A DNA stretch of 64,000 nt from Elysia crispata (lineage: Eukaryota > Mollusca > Gastropoda > Plakobranchidae): NCBI GenBank assembly GCA_033675545.1, contig JAWDGP010002483.1, positions 152,501-216,500 of the forward strand. Direction: 5' to 3'. Of the stretch, positions 1-33,590 are shown piece after piece. Every line of letters starts with the position of its first letter. Position 1 is the stretch's first letter. The position numbers and the translations under genes are program-made. The notes below the pieces were generated by a model, which saw nothing but the letters and a program-made list of their open reading frames with translations, did not search any database and was not told the origin of the DNA.

Positions 1-149
1 ACATGACGTGTGCCACATATTTTCTGGCTGTTGCATGCTTTACTTGTCCCATAAAGACCCATGCCTTTGCTCTCTGACTGTTACCGCGTATAGTATTTTT
101 GTATTTTGTGCGCTTGTTGGATTGCATCAACAAAATGGTGATCTCACCA

Positions 150-2392
150 GAAGTGCAGATTGGAACAGAAAACATGAGACCCTAGACACGCCACAAGGGT
201 ACTTTGGAACTGAAAACATCAGGCTCTAGATATATTTCAAGGGTAGATTGGAACTAAAAACATGAGGTCCCAACTTCACCTCAAGAGTAAATTGGAACTG
301 AAAACACGAGACCCCAGACTCATCACAAGGTTAGATTGAAACTGAAAACGTGAGACTCCAGACTCACTATTAGAGCAGATTAGAATTGAAAACATCAGAC
401 CCCAGACTCACTATTAGGGCAGATTAGAATTGAAAACATCAGACCCCAGACTCACTATTAGGGCAGATTGGAATTGAAAACACCAGACCCCAGACTCACT
501 ATTAGGGCAGATTGGAACTGAAAACATCAGACCCCAGACTCACTATTAGGGCAGATTGGAACTGAAAATATGAGACCCCAGACTCACTATTAGGGCAGAT
601 TGGAATTGAAAACATCAGACCTCAGACTCACTATTAGGGCAGATTGGAATTGAAAACATCAGACCCCAGACTCACTATTAGGGCAGATTGGAATTGAAAA
701 CATCAGACCCCAGACTCACTATTAGGGCAGATTGGAATTGAAAACATCAGACCCCAGACTCACTATTAGGGCAGATTGGAATTGAAAACATCAGACCCCA
801 GACTCACTATTAGGGCAGATTGGAATTGAAAACATCAGACCCCAGACTCACTATTAGGGCAGATTGGAACTGAAAACATGAGACCCCAGACTCACTATTA
901 GGGCAGATTGGAATTGAAAACATCAGACCCCAGACTCACTATTAGGGCAGATTGGAATTGAAAACATCAGACCCAAGACTCACTATTAGAGCAGATTGGA
1001 ATTGAAAACATCAGACCCCAGACTCACTATTAGGGCAGATTGGAATTGAAAACATCAGACCCCAGACTCACTATTAGGGTAGATTGGAAATGAAAACATC
1101 AGACTCCAGACTCACTATTAGGGTAGATTGGAATTGAATACATGAGGCCCCAGACTCACCACAAGGGTAGATTGGAACTGAAAACATCAGACCCCAGACT
1201 CACTATTAGGGCAGATTGGAATTGAAAACATCAGACCCCAGACTCACTATTAGGGCAGATTGGAATTGAAAACATCAGACACCAGACTCGCCCCAAGGTT
1301 AGATTGGAACTGAAAACATCAGACCCCAGACTCACTATTAGGGCAGATTGGAACTGAAAACATCAGACCCCAGACTCACTATTAGGACAGATTGGAACTG
1401 AAAATATGAGACCCCAGACTCACTATTAGGGCAGATTGGAATTGAAAACATCAGACCTCAGACTCACTATTAGGGCAGATTGGAATTGAAAACATCAGAC
1501 CCCAGACTCACTATTAGGGCAGATTGGAATTGAAAACATCAGACCCCAGACTCACTATTAGGGCAGATTGGAATTGAAAACATCAGACCCCAGACTCACT
1601 ATTAGGGCAGATTGGAATTGAAAACATCAGACCCCAGACTCACTATTAGGGCAGATTGGAACTGAAAACATGAGACCCCAGACTCACTATTAGGGCAGAT
1701 TGGAATTGAAAACATCAGACCCCAGACTCACTATTAGGGCAGATTGGAATTGAAAACATCAGACCCCAGACTCACTTTTAGAGCAGATTTGAATTGAAAA
1801 CATCCGACCCCAGACTCACTATTAGGGCAGATTGGAATTGAAAACATCAGACCCCAGACTCACTATTAGGGTAGATTGGAACTGAAAACATCAGACCCCA
1901 GACTCACTATTAGGGTAGATTGGAACTGAAAACATGAGGTCCCAGACTCACCACAAGGGTAGATTGGAACTGAAAACATGAAGCCCCAGACTCATCACAA
2001 GGGTAGACTGGAACTGAAAACATGAGGCCCCAGACTTACCACCAGGGTATATTGGAACTGAAAACATGAGGCCCCAGACTCACCACAAGGGTAGATGGGA
2101 ACTGAAAACATGAAGCCCCAGACTCATCACAAGGGTAGACTGGAACTGAAAACATGAGGCCCAGACTCACTAATAGGGTAGATTGGAACTGAAAACATGA
2201 GGCCCCAGACTCACCACAAGGGTAGATGGGAACTGAAAACATGAGGCCCCAGACTCACCACAAGGGTAGATGGGAACTGAAAACATGAGGCCCCAGACTC
2301 ACCACAAGGGTAGATGGGAACTGAAATATGAGGCCCCAGACTCACCACAAGGATAGATGGGAACTGAAAACATGAGGCCCCAGACTCACCTG
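150..2392. repeat. 44-bp minisatellite, about 50 units
   Basis: Direct tandem repeat with a unit of 44 bp. The phrase cactattagg recurs at 541, 585 and 629. Units carry the words GAAAACATCAGACC and CAGATTGGAA. Variant units at the edges have CACCACAAGGGTAGAT instead of CACTATTAGGGCAGAT and look like older copies. The array may continue left of the window. There are no unique spacers between units. No long reading frame crosses it because 44 is not a multiple of three. Confidence 0.97.
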
Positions 2393-3290
2393 CCGACGGT
2401 GTGCGGATCGAACCACGAAGAATGTCACTGCGGATATGATGGCGGACGTTCTAACCCCACAGCGATCAGCACTGCAGATCTACGGTGTGACAGATCCAGC
2501 ATGTTTTGAGCTCTTTGAATTAAGTATGAGTCTCTTTGCTTCCTGATTGGTTTTTACTTTCGAGCCAGTGGCTATGGGGCAAAGACGTCTGCTATGATAT
2601 TGGCAGGGACCTCTTCGCGGGTTCGAGCACCACACCCGCCGGTAGGACTGGTAGTGATGGCCTCATTTCTCCAGTTGCGTCCTGTCTGATGGGAGCTGGA
2701 TTTTGATACATGCGATTAGGCCTGCCATCTTCGTGTCGTGGGCGGGCAAAGCAAATCCACGTTCGGCTGAGAAATATCCAGCTGCAGAAACCAGTGATAC
2801 CCTGGCCTTTGTCAACCACGCGAGAGATCGTGGGCATTTCCTAACTGTTAGAAAAGTTCATTGACACGAATCCATGATGGCGTGGGTCAATTGGATGACA
2901 TCACCGTCACATGAACGCCTATGGCGCAGGAACTTGTCTTCTCGTCCTAAATTAAGAGCGAAAGGCGATCCCATAGAAAGGTCAAATTTAATCATTTCCG
3001 GAGACGCGTCTAACATTTGTATTTGCATTATAATGATTCACTTCCTTCTAGTTAGGGTTGAGTGAAATTGAGATAGCAAAGGTCATTCGTTCAGTCGCCT
3101 TTTTACGACAGTGCTGTTACCAGAAAACAAATAATTTTTTCACTGTCCCGATCTGTTTTGTATAAGATCCTTCGCTCAACACTCTGTGTGAAGCTGTGCC
3201 TGTGCGTCGACGAACAAACAGGTGCACTGCCTTTCGGGAATCCATGGCTGCCCATTGTTCGTCCCAACATGAAAGTGGGCGTTCAAAGAA
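2393..3290. other. unique sequence, no gene recognised
   Basis: Moderately GC-rich DNA between the 44-bp array and a T/G-rich tract. Short frames on both strands show no recognisable domain. A GGTTCGAGCACC word near 2620 resembles a tRNA B box, but no matching A box or cloverleaf was found. Confidence 0.5.
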
Positions 3291-3489
3291 TTTTTCTTTT
3301 TTGCTTTTGTTGTTTTTTTTTGTTTTTTTTTGTGTGTTGTTGTTTTTTTCTGTGTGTGCATTTTGTTGTTGTTGTTGTTTTTTGTTTTGTTTTGTTTTTG
3401 TTTGTTTGTTGTTGTTTTTTTGTTGTTTGTTATTTGTTGGTTTTTTTTTTTTTTATTGTTTTTTGGGTTTTTTTTAGGGGGGGGGGGAG
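3291..3489. repeat. T/G-rich low-complexity tract ending in a G run
   Basis: Stretches of T broken by single or double G, ending in a T run followed by a run of about 11 G. The apparent reading frames across it are compositional only. Confidence 0.9.
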
Positions 3490-4149
3490 TTCTTTGGAGT
3501 TTATTTTTGTTCGGCTGTTGGTTTTTTTTATTGTTGAAAGAATTTCATCGATGTCAGATAAGTCTTTTTTAATCGATATTGAGGAGGGCAACAGTTCGTG
3601 AAGAGTGTCCACATAAAAAAAAAAACATGTCGATAGCTCCGAGCTAACACCGCTCTCTGAATCTTGGCACCGTTCAATCTCAGCATCGCGGTAAACACAT
3701 CAGTTACAGGCAAGCCGGCATTGATCACAGGGTAGAGCGTGGGGGTCGGAGATTGAGAAGCATAATATCTCAGTTCGGGGGAATTCACATCATGTTAGAT
3801 GTATGTCAATTCTGTGGAACTCATATCACGTCTGACGTATATCATTTATCACCAATTTCATGTTCGTGCAGGTGAATTACGGTAATCTATCTTTTGCTGT
3901 AAGATTCCGAGCCAATGCATCGAATCTTTTGGCACCGCATTGCGAGAGTCGGATAGAGAGGAAGAAGTTAGAATACTTAGTCGGCTTGACCCGCCGCGCG
4001 ATTACATGAATAAAAAATAATCGCTTTCGATATTTATTTTTGTCGTGATGTTGAATGGGTCAAGTTGACATTGATTAAACGCTAAGGTTTCGAGTAGATT
4101 AAATTTTTACCGAAAAAAAAAGTCAGGATTGGGCCAAGGGGAGTTCTCA
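3490..4149. other. non-coding, nothing recognised
   Basis: Mixed-composition DNA without a supportable gene, RNA or mobile element. Confidence 0.4.
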
Positions 4150-4445
<296 letters not shown>

Positions 4446-5110
4446 GATGTTTTTGTTTCTCGGGAGAAATTTATATAATAATTCAAGCATTACTCCTCGT
4501 TCCAATGAGCAGGTGAAAAGATATCTGCGTTGCAGAATAGCATACATTACAACAATAACAAATTTTTATCTCTGACAGCCACTCTTTTAACAGCCTAACG
4601 TTGTACAGAACCGTGACACGTCATTTCTGTTATAAATGGAGATGAAGATACCTCAAACACTAAAAAAAAAAATATAAAAAATCTGGACATATTTCTTCAC
4701 GCAGTCCTCACTTGGTCTAGCCAGATAGGACACAGTCATAATGATCTACACTCTCTGGTTTATCCAGATAGGACACATAAAGATCTACACTCTCTGGTTT
4801 ATCTCTACACTGAGATCATAAATTGTGTGGCGCGAATGGGATCCACTTCAAACACAATAAAGTGTGCGGCGTGGGGTGGCGAAAAAAAGTAGTCCGTCTC
4901 CAGTTAGTAGTAAAAAAAAAATTTAAAAGACCAAAGCAGAGTGCCTATTTTTTCACGCAACCTTCATGAGTTCATTTCTCCGGTGAAGCGAACCACAGGT
5001 CCCGGCCGCTATTTTTTGTAGATATGTGTTATGGCCTTTAAGGACAATCTCATAATAACATACTAGGGCTGCATATTTAAATCAAGATTTTAAACTATCC
5101 CAAAGCGAGG
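4446..5110. other. non-coding with a small tandem duplication
   Basis: At about 4715-4805 the words CCAGATAGGACACA and GATCTACACTCTCTGG each occur twice, a two-copy direct repeat. Nothing else is recognised. Confidence 0.45.
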
Positions 5111-5113
5111 ATG

Positions 5114-5166
<53 letters not shown>

Positions 5167-5220
5167 TGTGTGTGTGCGTCCGGTTTTGTTTTTTTTTTTT
5201 TTTTTTTGGGGGGGGGGTGG
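5111..5220. repeat. (GA)n-(GT)n microsatellite plus T-run/G-run
   Basis: GA dinucleotides to about 5164, a short GT block, then about 19 T followed directly by about 10 G. Confidence 0.95.
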
Positions 5221-5289
5221 TAGAGGGATAGGATTATTTAACAATCCCCGAACACTGGGAGAGGTGTGTGTGTGTGTGGGGAGGCCTGA

Positions 5290-5857
5290 AGCTTATGTCC
5301 TATCGAAGCACAGATCTCCTAAGCGACCCTAGGATCAGTGCTTGGTTACTGATGTCCTATCGAAGCTCAAGTCTCCTGAGTCTAAAGTCAGTGCTTGGTT
5401 ACTGATGTCCTATCGAAGCACTGATCTCCTAAGTGACCCTAGAATCAATGCTTATTTACTTATGTCCTATCGAAGCACAGATCTCCTAAGTGACCCTAGA
5501 ATCAATGCTTATTTACTTATGTCCTATCGAAGCACAAATCTCCTAAGTGACCCTAAAATCAGTGCTTGGTTGCTTATGTCCTATCGAAGCACAAATCTCC
5601 TAAGTGATCCTAAAATCAGTGCTTGGTTACTTATGTCCTATCGAAGCACAAATCTCCTAAGTGATCCTAGAATCAATGCTTATTTACTTATGTCCTATCG
5701 AAGCACAGATCTCCTGAGCGACCCTAGAATCAATGCTTATTTACTTATGAACTATCGAAGCACAGATCTCCTAAGTGACCCTAGAATCAATGCTTTTTTA
5801 CTTATGTCCTATCGAAGCACAAATCTCCTAAGTGATTCTAAAATCAATGCTCGGTGA
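5290..5857 (+). repeat. 57-bp minisatellite, about 10 units, open in one frame
   Basis: The unit begins near TGTCCTATCGAAGCAC and repeats every 57 bp. As 57 is 19 codons, one frame stays open from 5342 to 5857 and reads as 19-residue repeats containing SYRSTDLLSDP. There is no signal peptide, flanking exon or codon-level constraint. I regard it as non-coding repeat DNA rather than a gene. Confidence 0.9.
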
Positions 5858-7160
5858 CTAACTCAACTCTCAAATCAAACCACATCGCACTTGATCAAAA
5901 AAGAGAAAGTAGAACCCAGTGATGAATCCTCCATCATTCAGATTAAACGAGAAGTTGGATAACCGGTGAGTCTGTCAGGTTACGTCGATCTTTAAAGGGA
6001 AAAAGAAAAAAGAAAAAAACAGACGGAGAGAGAGATTTTTTTTTCTTTCTGATAACAAATTATCGATGCTTAGTCATCGTAATCTAAAACCCATCAATAA
6101 ACATAGCAATGTCATTTGCCGTCATGATTATTGCGTATTTAATGCCGCTAGAATTCTAAGCCCATCACAGCATTCGTGGATTCCATGTGCAGCCCACATT
6201 GGCCACACGCTTTCAATTTGGCGCTGTTGAGGTTCATGAAAGAAAAATTATTTAAGACAATAGAATGATTCCAGGTCTAGATTCCTCAGAGCGCTTCTAT
6301 TTTCCGATAAAATGGGGATTGGAGGAGGGGGTGGAGGGGTGGCATTGTGGCTGGAAGGAGGAATCCAGTTTCCTGGTGGCGAGGAGAGGCGAGCGCCACC
6401 AACTTGGTGTCATGAATGTAATTCACCTGGCGCGCTGATTCATCCGCCTTTCAGCGCCACCGACTCATTGATTCAGCAGGCGGCAGTGGCTTCTGCGCGC
6501 CGCCCGCACCGCTGGAATCGATTTCTGTTTCTTCTATCTGTTTCCACCGATTCCAGTGAATCGATTCTAGAACGGTTTATCAAGTTTGTGTCGTGGACGT
6601 AAAGCTTATTATCAGTTATAGAAGAGTATCAAAAGACTTTTTTTGGATGCAAACAGTTTGTAAACGATAGAAAGTAGAATTATGCATCTATTCAAAATGT
6701 TTTTATGAAATAAAAAAAAAAACGTCGTATAAGTAACAGTGATCATAGTTTGTACACGAGTGAATATAAACGTTTCAAGGGTTAAGCATACATTTTAACT
6801 GATTCTCAATGTAACTGTAAAGCTGTGTACACAGCACAATAGATCCTTAGCTGATCTGTTCGTATAACAGTAGAAATAAGATGAGGCTCCAAGCTTATGT
6901 TTTTTTCTCAGTCTCATCCTCAAATGTATAACAGTGGTCATTGTCTGTATTTTAGATTTACAGGTAAAGTGAGGTACGTAAACCAGAGGCGCGGGGTCAA
7001 GTTAAATCTTCGGCCGATCTACAGTAATCGTGGTGATAAGATCAGCCTTCAAGTCAATTCCTCAAAGTTTATGTCCAACGATATCATGAAAAGGTGTTCG
7101 CTAAAATTAACCTGCTTTTATCAAATTAGAAATGACTAGCGTTTATGGATTGATCTTTCT
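5858..7160. other. non-coding, with a locally GC-rich patch at 6,310-6,600
   Basis: Most of the stretch is AT-rich. At 6310-6600 base composition shifts to GC-rich with many CpG and GCGCC words and repeated ATTGATTC/GATTCATC motifs. This could be a CpG-rich promoter or a non-coding first exon, but no splice-linked coding exon was found. The 96-codon frame there has no recognisable domain. Confidence 0.35.
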
Positions 7161-7510
7161 GGGAGTAGAAAGTCTCTCAAATAGAATCACACAATACTGA
7201 AATAGTGAGAATATGGAAACTCATAAGTAGAATCACGCTGTTCTAGAAAAAGAGCAGAGCTTACTGCGGTACTCAAATAATGAAATCGTATCATAAAGTC
7301 TAAAAACTTTTAAATAGAATCGGACAAGTCTAAAAGTGAAAGTACCAAAACTCTTTTAACAGAATCACACAATTTTAAAAGTGAAACTACTAGAACTCTA
7401 AAACAGAAGCACATAATGCTAACAGTGAAATTACCAAAACTCTTTAAATAGAAGCGCAGTCAAAGCCGAGACTAAAGTACCAAAACTCATAAATAGAATC
7501 GAACTCCACT
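7161..7510. repeat. degenerate ~45-bp tandem repeat
   Basis: The word AGAATC or AGAAGC recurs near 7316, 7361, 7405, 7450 and 7494, about every 45 bp, within diverged units that also contain CCAAAACTC and AGTGAAA. Confidence 0.75.
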
Positions 7511-8069
7511 GAAAATTTCAGTATCGAACTATTCTCACGTATGGCAATAATCGCATATACCGGACAGACGTCGGTACGAGAAAAACTGGGGTGGCGGGCT
7601 CGGCAGACCAACTTACATGCTCGGTTCCGGCAGAGATTGGGTCGTTCAGCGCCACTGCAGTCAGTCACCACGCGCAGGCAGCAGCTAGATCTAGCAGTTA
7701 AAAAACGTATTCTGTTTGATCTATCGCACCAAAACCTGCAGTGCTTCTGTGGTAGCAGGTTGGATGTTGTATATTACCTGCACAGCACTTGGTTTAGATC
7801 TAGATCTAGATTAGATGTAAATCTATGTCGCTAAAAGTGTGAGACTTTTTTTCAACCCGTTAAACTTCTGTTCACCTCATTGCGCACCGTAAGGGGTTCT
7901 TTCAAAACAGGTAGGCGTACGAAAAAATGCAATTCATTATATTCTTTGTAAGGCTTTGCCATTCATTTCTTGAAAAATGTCTGGAATGTGAGGATGTCTT
8001 AATACTAGATCTAATTGATTTGAGTAACAAGATATTCAGATTAAAATTTTGTGTGAAACTAGCCGTACT
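7511..8069. other. non-coding, nothing firmly recognised
   Basis: A moderately GC-rich segment at 7550-7700 and a TAGATCTAGATCTAGATT word near 7796. No gene supported. Confidence 0.4.
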
Positions 8070-8414
<345 letters not shown>

Positions 8415-9005
8415 TCTCTTTCTACTACTCTTTCTTCTTCTATTTCTTTTGTTTCTTTTCCTTCATCGTCATATTCCTTTCTCTCCTTTGATCTTTAGAT
8501 TTAGTATAATTCCTTAATTGTCCTTTACTCTTTGGCATGGAATGGAATTTCAAGGTTACCATTTTACTATAGCTTGTAAACGTATCATATTTTTACTACG
8601 TGTTATCTAGATCCAAATCTAGTTGTTTCAAATTTTAATTATAAGCTTGTCCGTAACAAAACGGCAAAACCTGTTTTTCCCCTTCTTACGGCCTAGAGAG
8701 GAAGCATTCTTTATCTTTATTGAAGTGGCTTCGCGGGCTATGTAAGGAATGCAAGCATCACGAAGCATGTCGCAAACAATGCAAGCTTTGATAAGATGCT
8801 GACTTTTAATTCTAAGCACGCGAGTTCTTTAGTTTCAAGGTAGTGTTGGTTTCATTGCACAAAAATAAAACTAATCCATGTAAAAGGTTTGGGGGGAAAA
8901 AACTGTGTCTGTGTCTTAAGCTGGGTGAGAGCTTTTCAATGGCAATCGGGGTCTCTCTGGCTGTCTGTTTCTCTCTGACTCTCTCATCACTGTTACGCTT
9001 TCTCC
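8415..9005. other. non-coding, nothing recognised
   Basis: AT-rich DNA without a supportable feature. Confidence 0.4.
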
Positions 9006-9011
9006 CTCCCT

Positions 9012-9105
<94 letters not shown>
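9006..9105. repeat. (CT)n microsatellite
   Basis: About 95 bp of uninterrupted CT. T-rich low-complexity DNA follows to about 9340. Confidence 0.97.
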
Positions 9106-11730
9106 CCTCTCCATCTATTTTTCTATATCTCTATCTCTTCATTGTTTACAATGTTGTTTTTGTATTTGTTTTGCAGGGTTTTTTTTTTTTTCTCTTTCTT
9201 TCTTGCCTCTTTTATGATTTTTTTTTTTTTTTGTTTTGTTTTTTTTTTGTAAGCCTGTTTCACTTTTTTTTAAAGCATTCTCTCTCTTGTCTGTCTGTAT
9301 GCCTGACAATCGTTCTTTCTTTCTTTCTTTCTTTCTCGCAGTCTCCATGTCTGCCCCCGTCCGCCTCTATTCCTTTTCTTTCATGTACGTGATTGTCTCT
9401 CTCTCTATGTCAACCCACCGAACGATGACCCACTTGAACAAATTCCACCCTAGCCAGAGGCCCATGATAATAGCCCGTGGTCAAAACCTCTTCCCTGTCA
9501 CAGTCGCATTCCGTCGCGCACTCTTTGGAATCAGTCCTCTTTGAATGGAAACAAAGTACAAAAATAAAAATTAGATGCAAACTGCTATGTAGATGGTATC
9601 ACTGTGACCACGGGTGTCATCAGATTTGCTTGCTATCCGTATTTCGTAGGTAGCTGTTTCCGTTTCTGTCGCGGTTGCATAAAAATACAAACTCCTACGA
9701 TTTATTACAGTGGCTAGTGCGGGAGTGTCGTAAAAACTGGTGGTGTGTGTGTGTGTGGGGGGGGGAGGGGTGTTCTGTACGCCGTAAGCCTTTACCTGTC
9801 TAAACTCTTCATTGACCTCTGGCGCGGAATTTCTCCTGGTGCGCATTGGTATTTAAGATACATGTAATTATTGTACTCTGAAATTTTACTTTACGAAGGG
9901 AGTGTAAGGTCAAATTTCATTTAGGTAAAATCTGTTTCTTTATGTTCAGCATTTTCACTGCAAATGGCCCTTCCTTTTTAGAGGTTTTTTTTTTTATGGT
10001 TTACTTAATTATTATTTTTTGTAATTGAGTTCCTTACCCTTTTCTGTTCGTGTCATGGTTTGTCTCTTCATGCCTTTTATTTCTCCAAACAGAAAATGGG
10101 CTCGATACGATGAAGAAGTCTCTACGCATCGCATTTCTATAAATATGTAGATTTCCACTCCATTCCTGCGAAACATTGTGGTAGAACGTTTCAGACATTA
10201 ATAGCGCCTCATGAAGACTTACATGTATATATAAGGGCATTGTGAACTTACATAATTGCTCTTTTTTTATAATTTCACCAGGAAGCCACGTGCATTGTGA
10301 ACTTACATAACTGCTCTTTTTTTTAATTTCACCAGGAAGCCACGTAAAAGGGCACAGTGAAATTAAGAAACTTAAGGGTCAGTCCTTTGACACACCAGTG
10401 TAGCTCTTAATGTAAGAAGGGGTGACGTAAAACGCTCTGGACTTTGGATATTGCTTTGGCTGCTGTAAGACTTTGAAGTTGAAGACCATTCTAGCACAAT
10501 ATGTAGACTGTTTTGTGTCTGACAAAAAGCCTGAAGACATTTTGCTTTTTTTTTTTTTTAGGTCAATCTCAATATGGAATGTTTATGTCTGAATGAAAGC
10601 CCTAAAATGTTTTCTGGTGTGATATTCAATCTCACTACAGAATCTTGTATTTGAATGAAAGCTTAAAGCTGTTTTCTCATGCGATGTTCAATCTCACTAA
10701 AGTGTCTAGTATCGGAATGAAAGCCTAAAGCTGTTTTCCCATGTGATATTCAATCTCACTATAGAGTGTCTTGCAAGCTTGCGTCTGAATGAGCGCTTGC
10801 TGCTATTCTATTATGTAGGGTTTATAGTAAGTTTCCTAAGAGTCTGCCTGCGCAGTCATTTGTTATTTGTTTATTTTTATTTAGGTCTCCGGAAATAAGA
10901 ACATGCTGGAAGCGGTCTGATAAATAAGTATTGAAGTGCGTGGGCACAGATTTGTGACATCTGAGGGGAGAAAGCCGTAAATGTAGACCAGAGTTCGCGC
11001 TGTCCAAGGTATAAAACCAAGGATCTTCTCCGGTAAATTATAGCCTTGTGCCGTCTTTTGGGATCAGAAAAAAAATTGACTTGTTAGTATCTCTGGTTCT
11101 GCGGTGGTGGTAGTGGTTTTGGATAGTTCTGTCGGCGTGTTTGTGTTTCCTTGAACTAGTGAAAAGCCAAGGCGTTCAGTCAGGATTCCAAGGGGACATT
11201 AATCTTGTCAAAGAACAAATTTCTATCAATGCCGGTGTGACTCATGCGGTGATCTGTGGTTTGTTAGGCAGATGGTGCATCGAGTCATTGCTGTGAGGAA
11301 ATAGGAAGGTTCGGGAACAGACCTGCGCTCTTGTAGTGTAATACGTTGCATGTAATATATACCCTACACGCATTCTTCCCATTCAGGCACAAGTGAGCCT
11401 CAGTCGCTTGGCCTAGTGTTGTGGCCTTATCGCCACGCCCACATGGAATAACCGCGTTTCTGATGATGCAAGTTTCATTGTCGTCTGTAGTGATAACGCC
11501 TGTTGAAAACAGGCGAGACCTTACTGCTGTATAGTGTGTGTGTGTGTGTGTGTGTGTTTACATGGTGTCGTTAACTAGTTTGCCATTTGTTACTTACATT
11601 CGTTTCGATTGGTAACCTTTCTATTTTTGTTTTTCTCAATCCTATTCCGATCACCTGTCCGTTCTAACCTTAATCATAGGGCGCAACATGACTTGTATAT
11701 TATGATGAAAGAGCTGCGGCCAAACCCTTA
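9106..11730. other. non-coding with short tandem duplications
   Basis: T-rich tracts at 9180-9340. A two-copy ~57-bp duplication lies at about 10237-10350 (CATTGTGAACTTACATAA and CACCAGGAAGCCACGT occur twice). A three- to four-copy ~61-bp degenerate repeat lies at about 10560-10800 (GATATTCAATCTCACTA, AATGAAAGCC). A (GT)n tract is near 11535. No gene recognised. Confidence 0.55.
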
Positions 11731-11957
<227 letters not shown>

Positions 11958-12199
11958 GAAGCCAACACAAACTTGGTAGATGAAGTGCAATATGTTGATC
12001 TAGCGAAAAAAAAATTGAAACGCCTTCTTGCTCTCTTGCTACCAAGGTCACAGGTTTAGAGTGAAAGAGATAGAGATTTTTGCTCAAACGAGATTTGTTG
12101 TACTTATTATAGTGGTAGAATAATAAGAGATTCAGATTTTTAAAAATTTAACATCTGAAAAATGGAAAAGTGTGTAAAACGTGTCTTTGGGAGAGGACA

Positions 12200-13113
12200 A
12201 TGCTAGAATCTAGATAGTTATCAGGTTACACTGCTAGAATCTAGATGGTTATAAAGTTACACTGCTAGAATCTAGATAGTTATCAGGTTACACTGCTAGA
12301 ATCTAGATGGTTATAAGGTTCCACTGCTAGAATGTAGATGGTTGTAAGGTTCCACTGCTAGAATCTAGATAGTTATCAGGTTACACTGCTAGAATCTAGA
12401 TGGTTATAAGGTTCCACTGCTAGAATCTAGATGGTTATAAAGTTCCACTGCTAGAATCTAGATAGTTATCAGGTTACACTGCTAGAATCTAGATAGTTAT
12501 CAGGTTACACTGCTAGAATCTAGATAGTTATCAGGTTACACTGCTAGAATCTAGATGGTTATAAGGTTACACTGCTAGAATGTAGATGGTTGTAAGGTTC
12601 CACTGCTAGAATCTAGATAGTTATCAGGTTACACTGCTAGAATCTTGATGGTTATCAGGTTACACTGCTAGAATCTAGATAGTTATCAGGTTACACTGCT
12701 AGAATCTAGATGGTTATAAGGTTACACTGCTAGAATGTAGATGGTTGTAAGGTTCCACTGCTAGAATCTAGATAGTTATCAGGTTACACTGCTAGAATCT
12801 AGATGGTTATAAGGTTCCACTGCTAGAATCTAGATGGTTATAAAGTTACACTGCTAAAATCTAGATAGTTATCAGGTTCCACTGCTAGAATCTAGATGGT
12901 TATAAGGTTACACTGCTAGAATGTAGATGGTTTTAAGGTTCCACTGCTAGAATCTAGATAGTTATAAGGTTCCACTGCTAGAATCTAGATGGTTATAAGG
13001 TTACACTGCTAGAATCTAGATGGTTATTAGGTTACACTGCTAGAATCTAGATGGTTATTAGGTTACACTGCTAGAATCTAGATGGTTATTAGGTTACACT
13101 GCTAGAATCTAGC
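12200..13113. repeat. 31-bp minisatellite, about 29 units
   Basis: The unit contains ACTGCTAGAATCTAGAT followed by a GGTTATAAGGTT or AGTTATCAGGTT variant, repeating every 31 bp (for example GAATCTAGA at 12361 and 12392). The variants alternate irregularly. The array ends about 580 bp upstream of the protease start codon. Confidence 0.97.
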
Positions 13114-13526
13114 AAGGGAACGCAATCGTTATTTCTGATGTCATATCCCTTCACAACATTTACACGAAAAACGAAAATTGTAGCTGATTTTGTTCCTTAC
13201 CATATAAAAATATACAACAGAAAAAATCTATTGCAGACATCTTTCCTAATTTTTTGTATCTGTGAGTGTGTGTGCATGAACAAGCTCCCTAAAAAATAGA
13301 TCAAAATGACAAGCGTAAACGCTTCCTTACCAACAACCATAGAATAATCACCTCGTGTTCCCCTGTTTTGTTCCTGGATGTTTCAGGTGCTGGTTCCAGC
13401 AATGCGGCCTCATCACGGACATTGAAAGCGCAGTGTTCTAACACTGGTTCTGGCGGTGACAAGGGAACCACGAGATCGCAAGGCCTTCTTTGCCAGCATT
13501 TTGTAGCCTCAACAGCCTCTGCTGGC

Positions 13527-13606
<80 letters not shown>

Positions 13607-13697
13607 GAGAAAGAGAGACACAGAGACACAGAGAGGGTCAACAAGAAAGAAGCTGCCCTGTCTTGTGTGTGAGTAAATACTACAGACACGCCGCAGC
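13114..13697 (+). other. upstream / probable 5' UTR region of the protease gene
   Basis: A pyrimidine-rich stretch ending in ATGTTTCAG near 13385 could be a splice acceptor for a 5' UTR exon that runs into the first coding exon. It contains (GA)n at about 13531-13577 followed by (CAGA)n to about 13606. An in-frame TAA at 13674-13676 closes the reading frame just upstream of the ATG at 13698. The GA tract would lie in the 5' UTR if this acceptor is used. No promoter was identified. Confidence 0.4.

Positions 13698-33590
<19,893 letters not shown>

Noticed and set aside
150-2392. Direct repeats resembling a CRISPR array
   Set aside because: Units are contiguous 44-bp tandem copies without unique spacers, and the DNA is clearly from an animal.
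2610-2650. Possible tRNA gene around GGTTCGAGCACC
   Set aside because: No matching A box, anticodon arm or acceptor pairing could be found.
5342-5857. 171-codon open frame of 19-residue repeats
   Set aside because: It exists because the minisatellite unit is 57 bp. There is no domain, splice link or flanking coding sequence.
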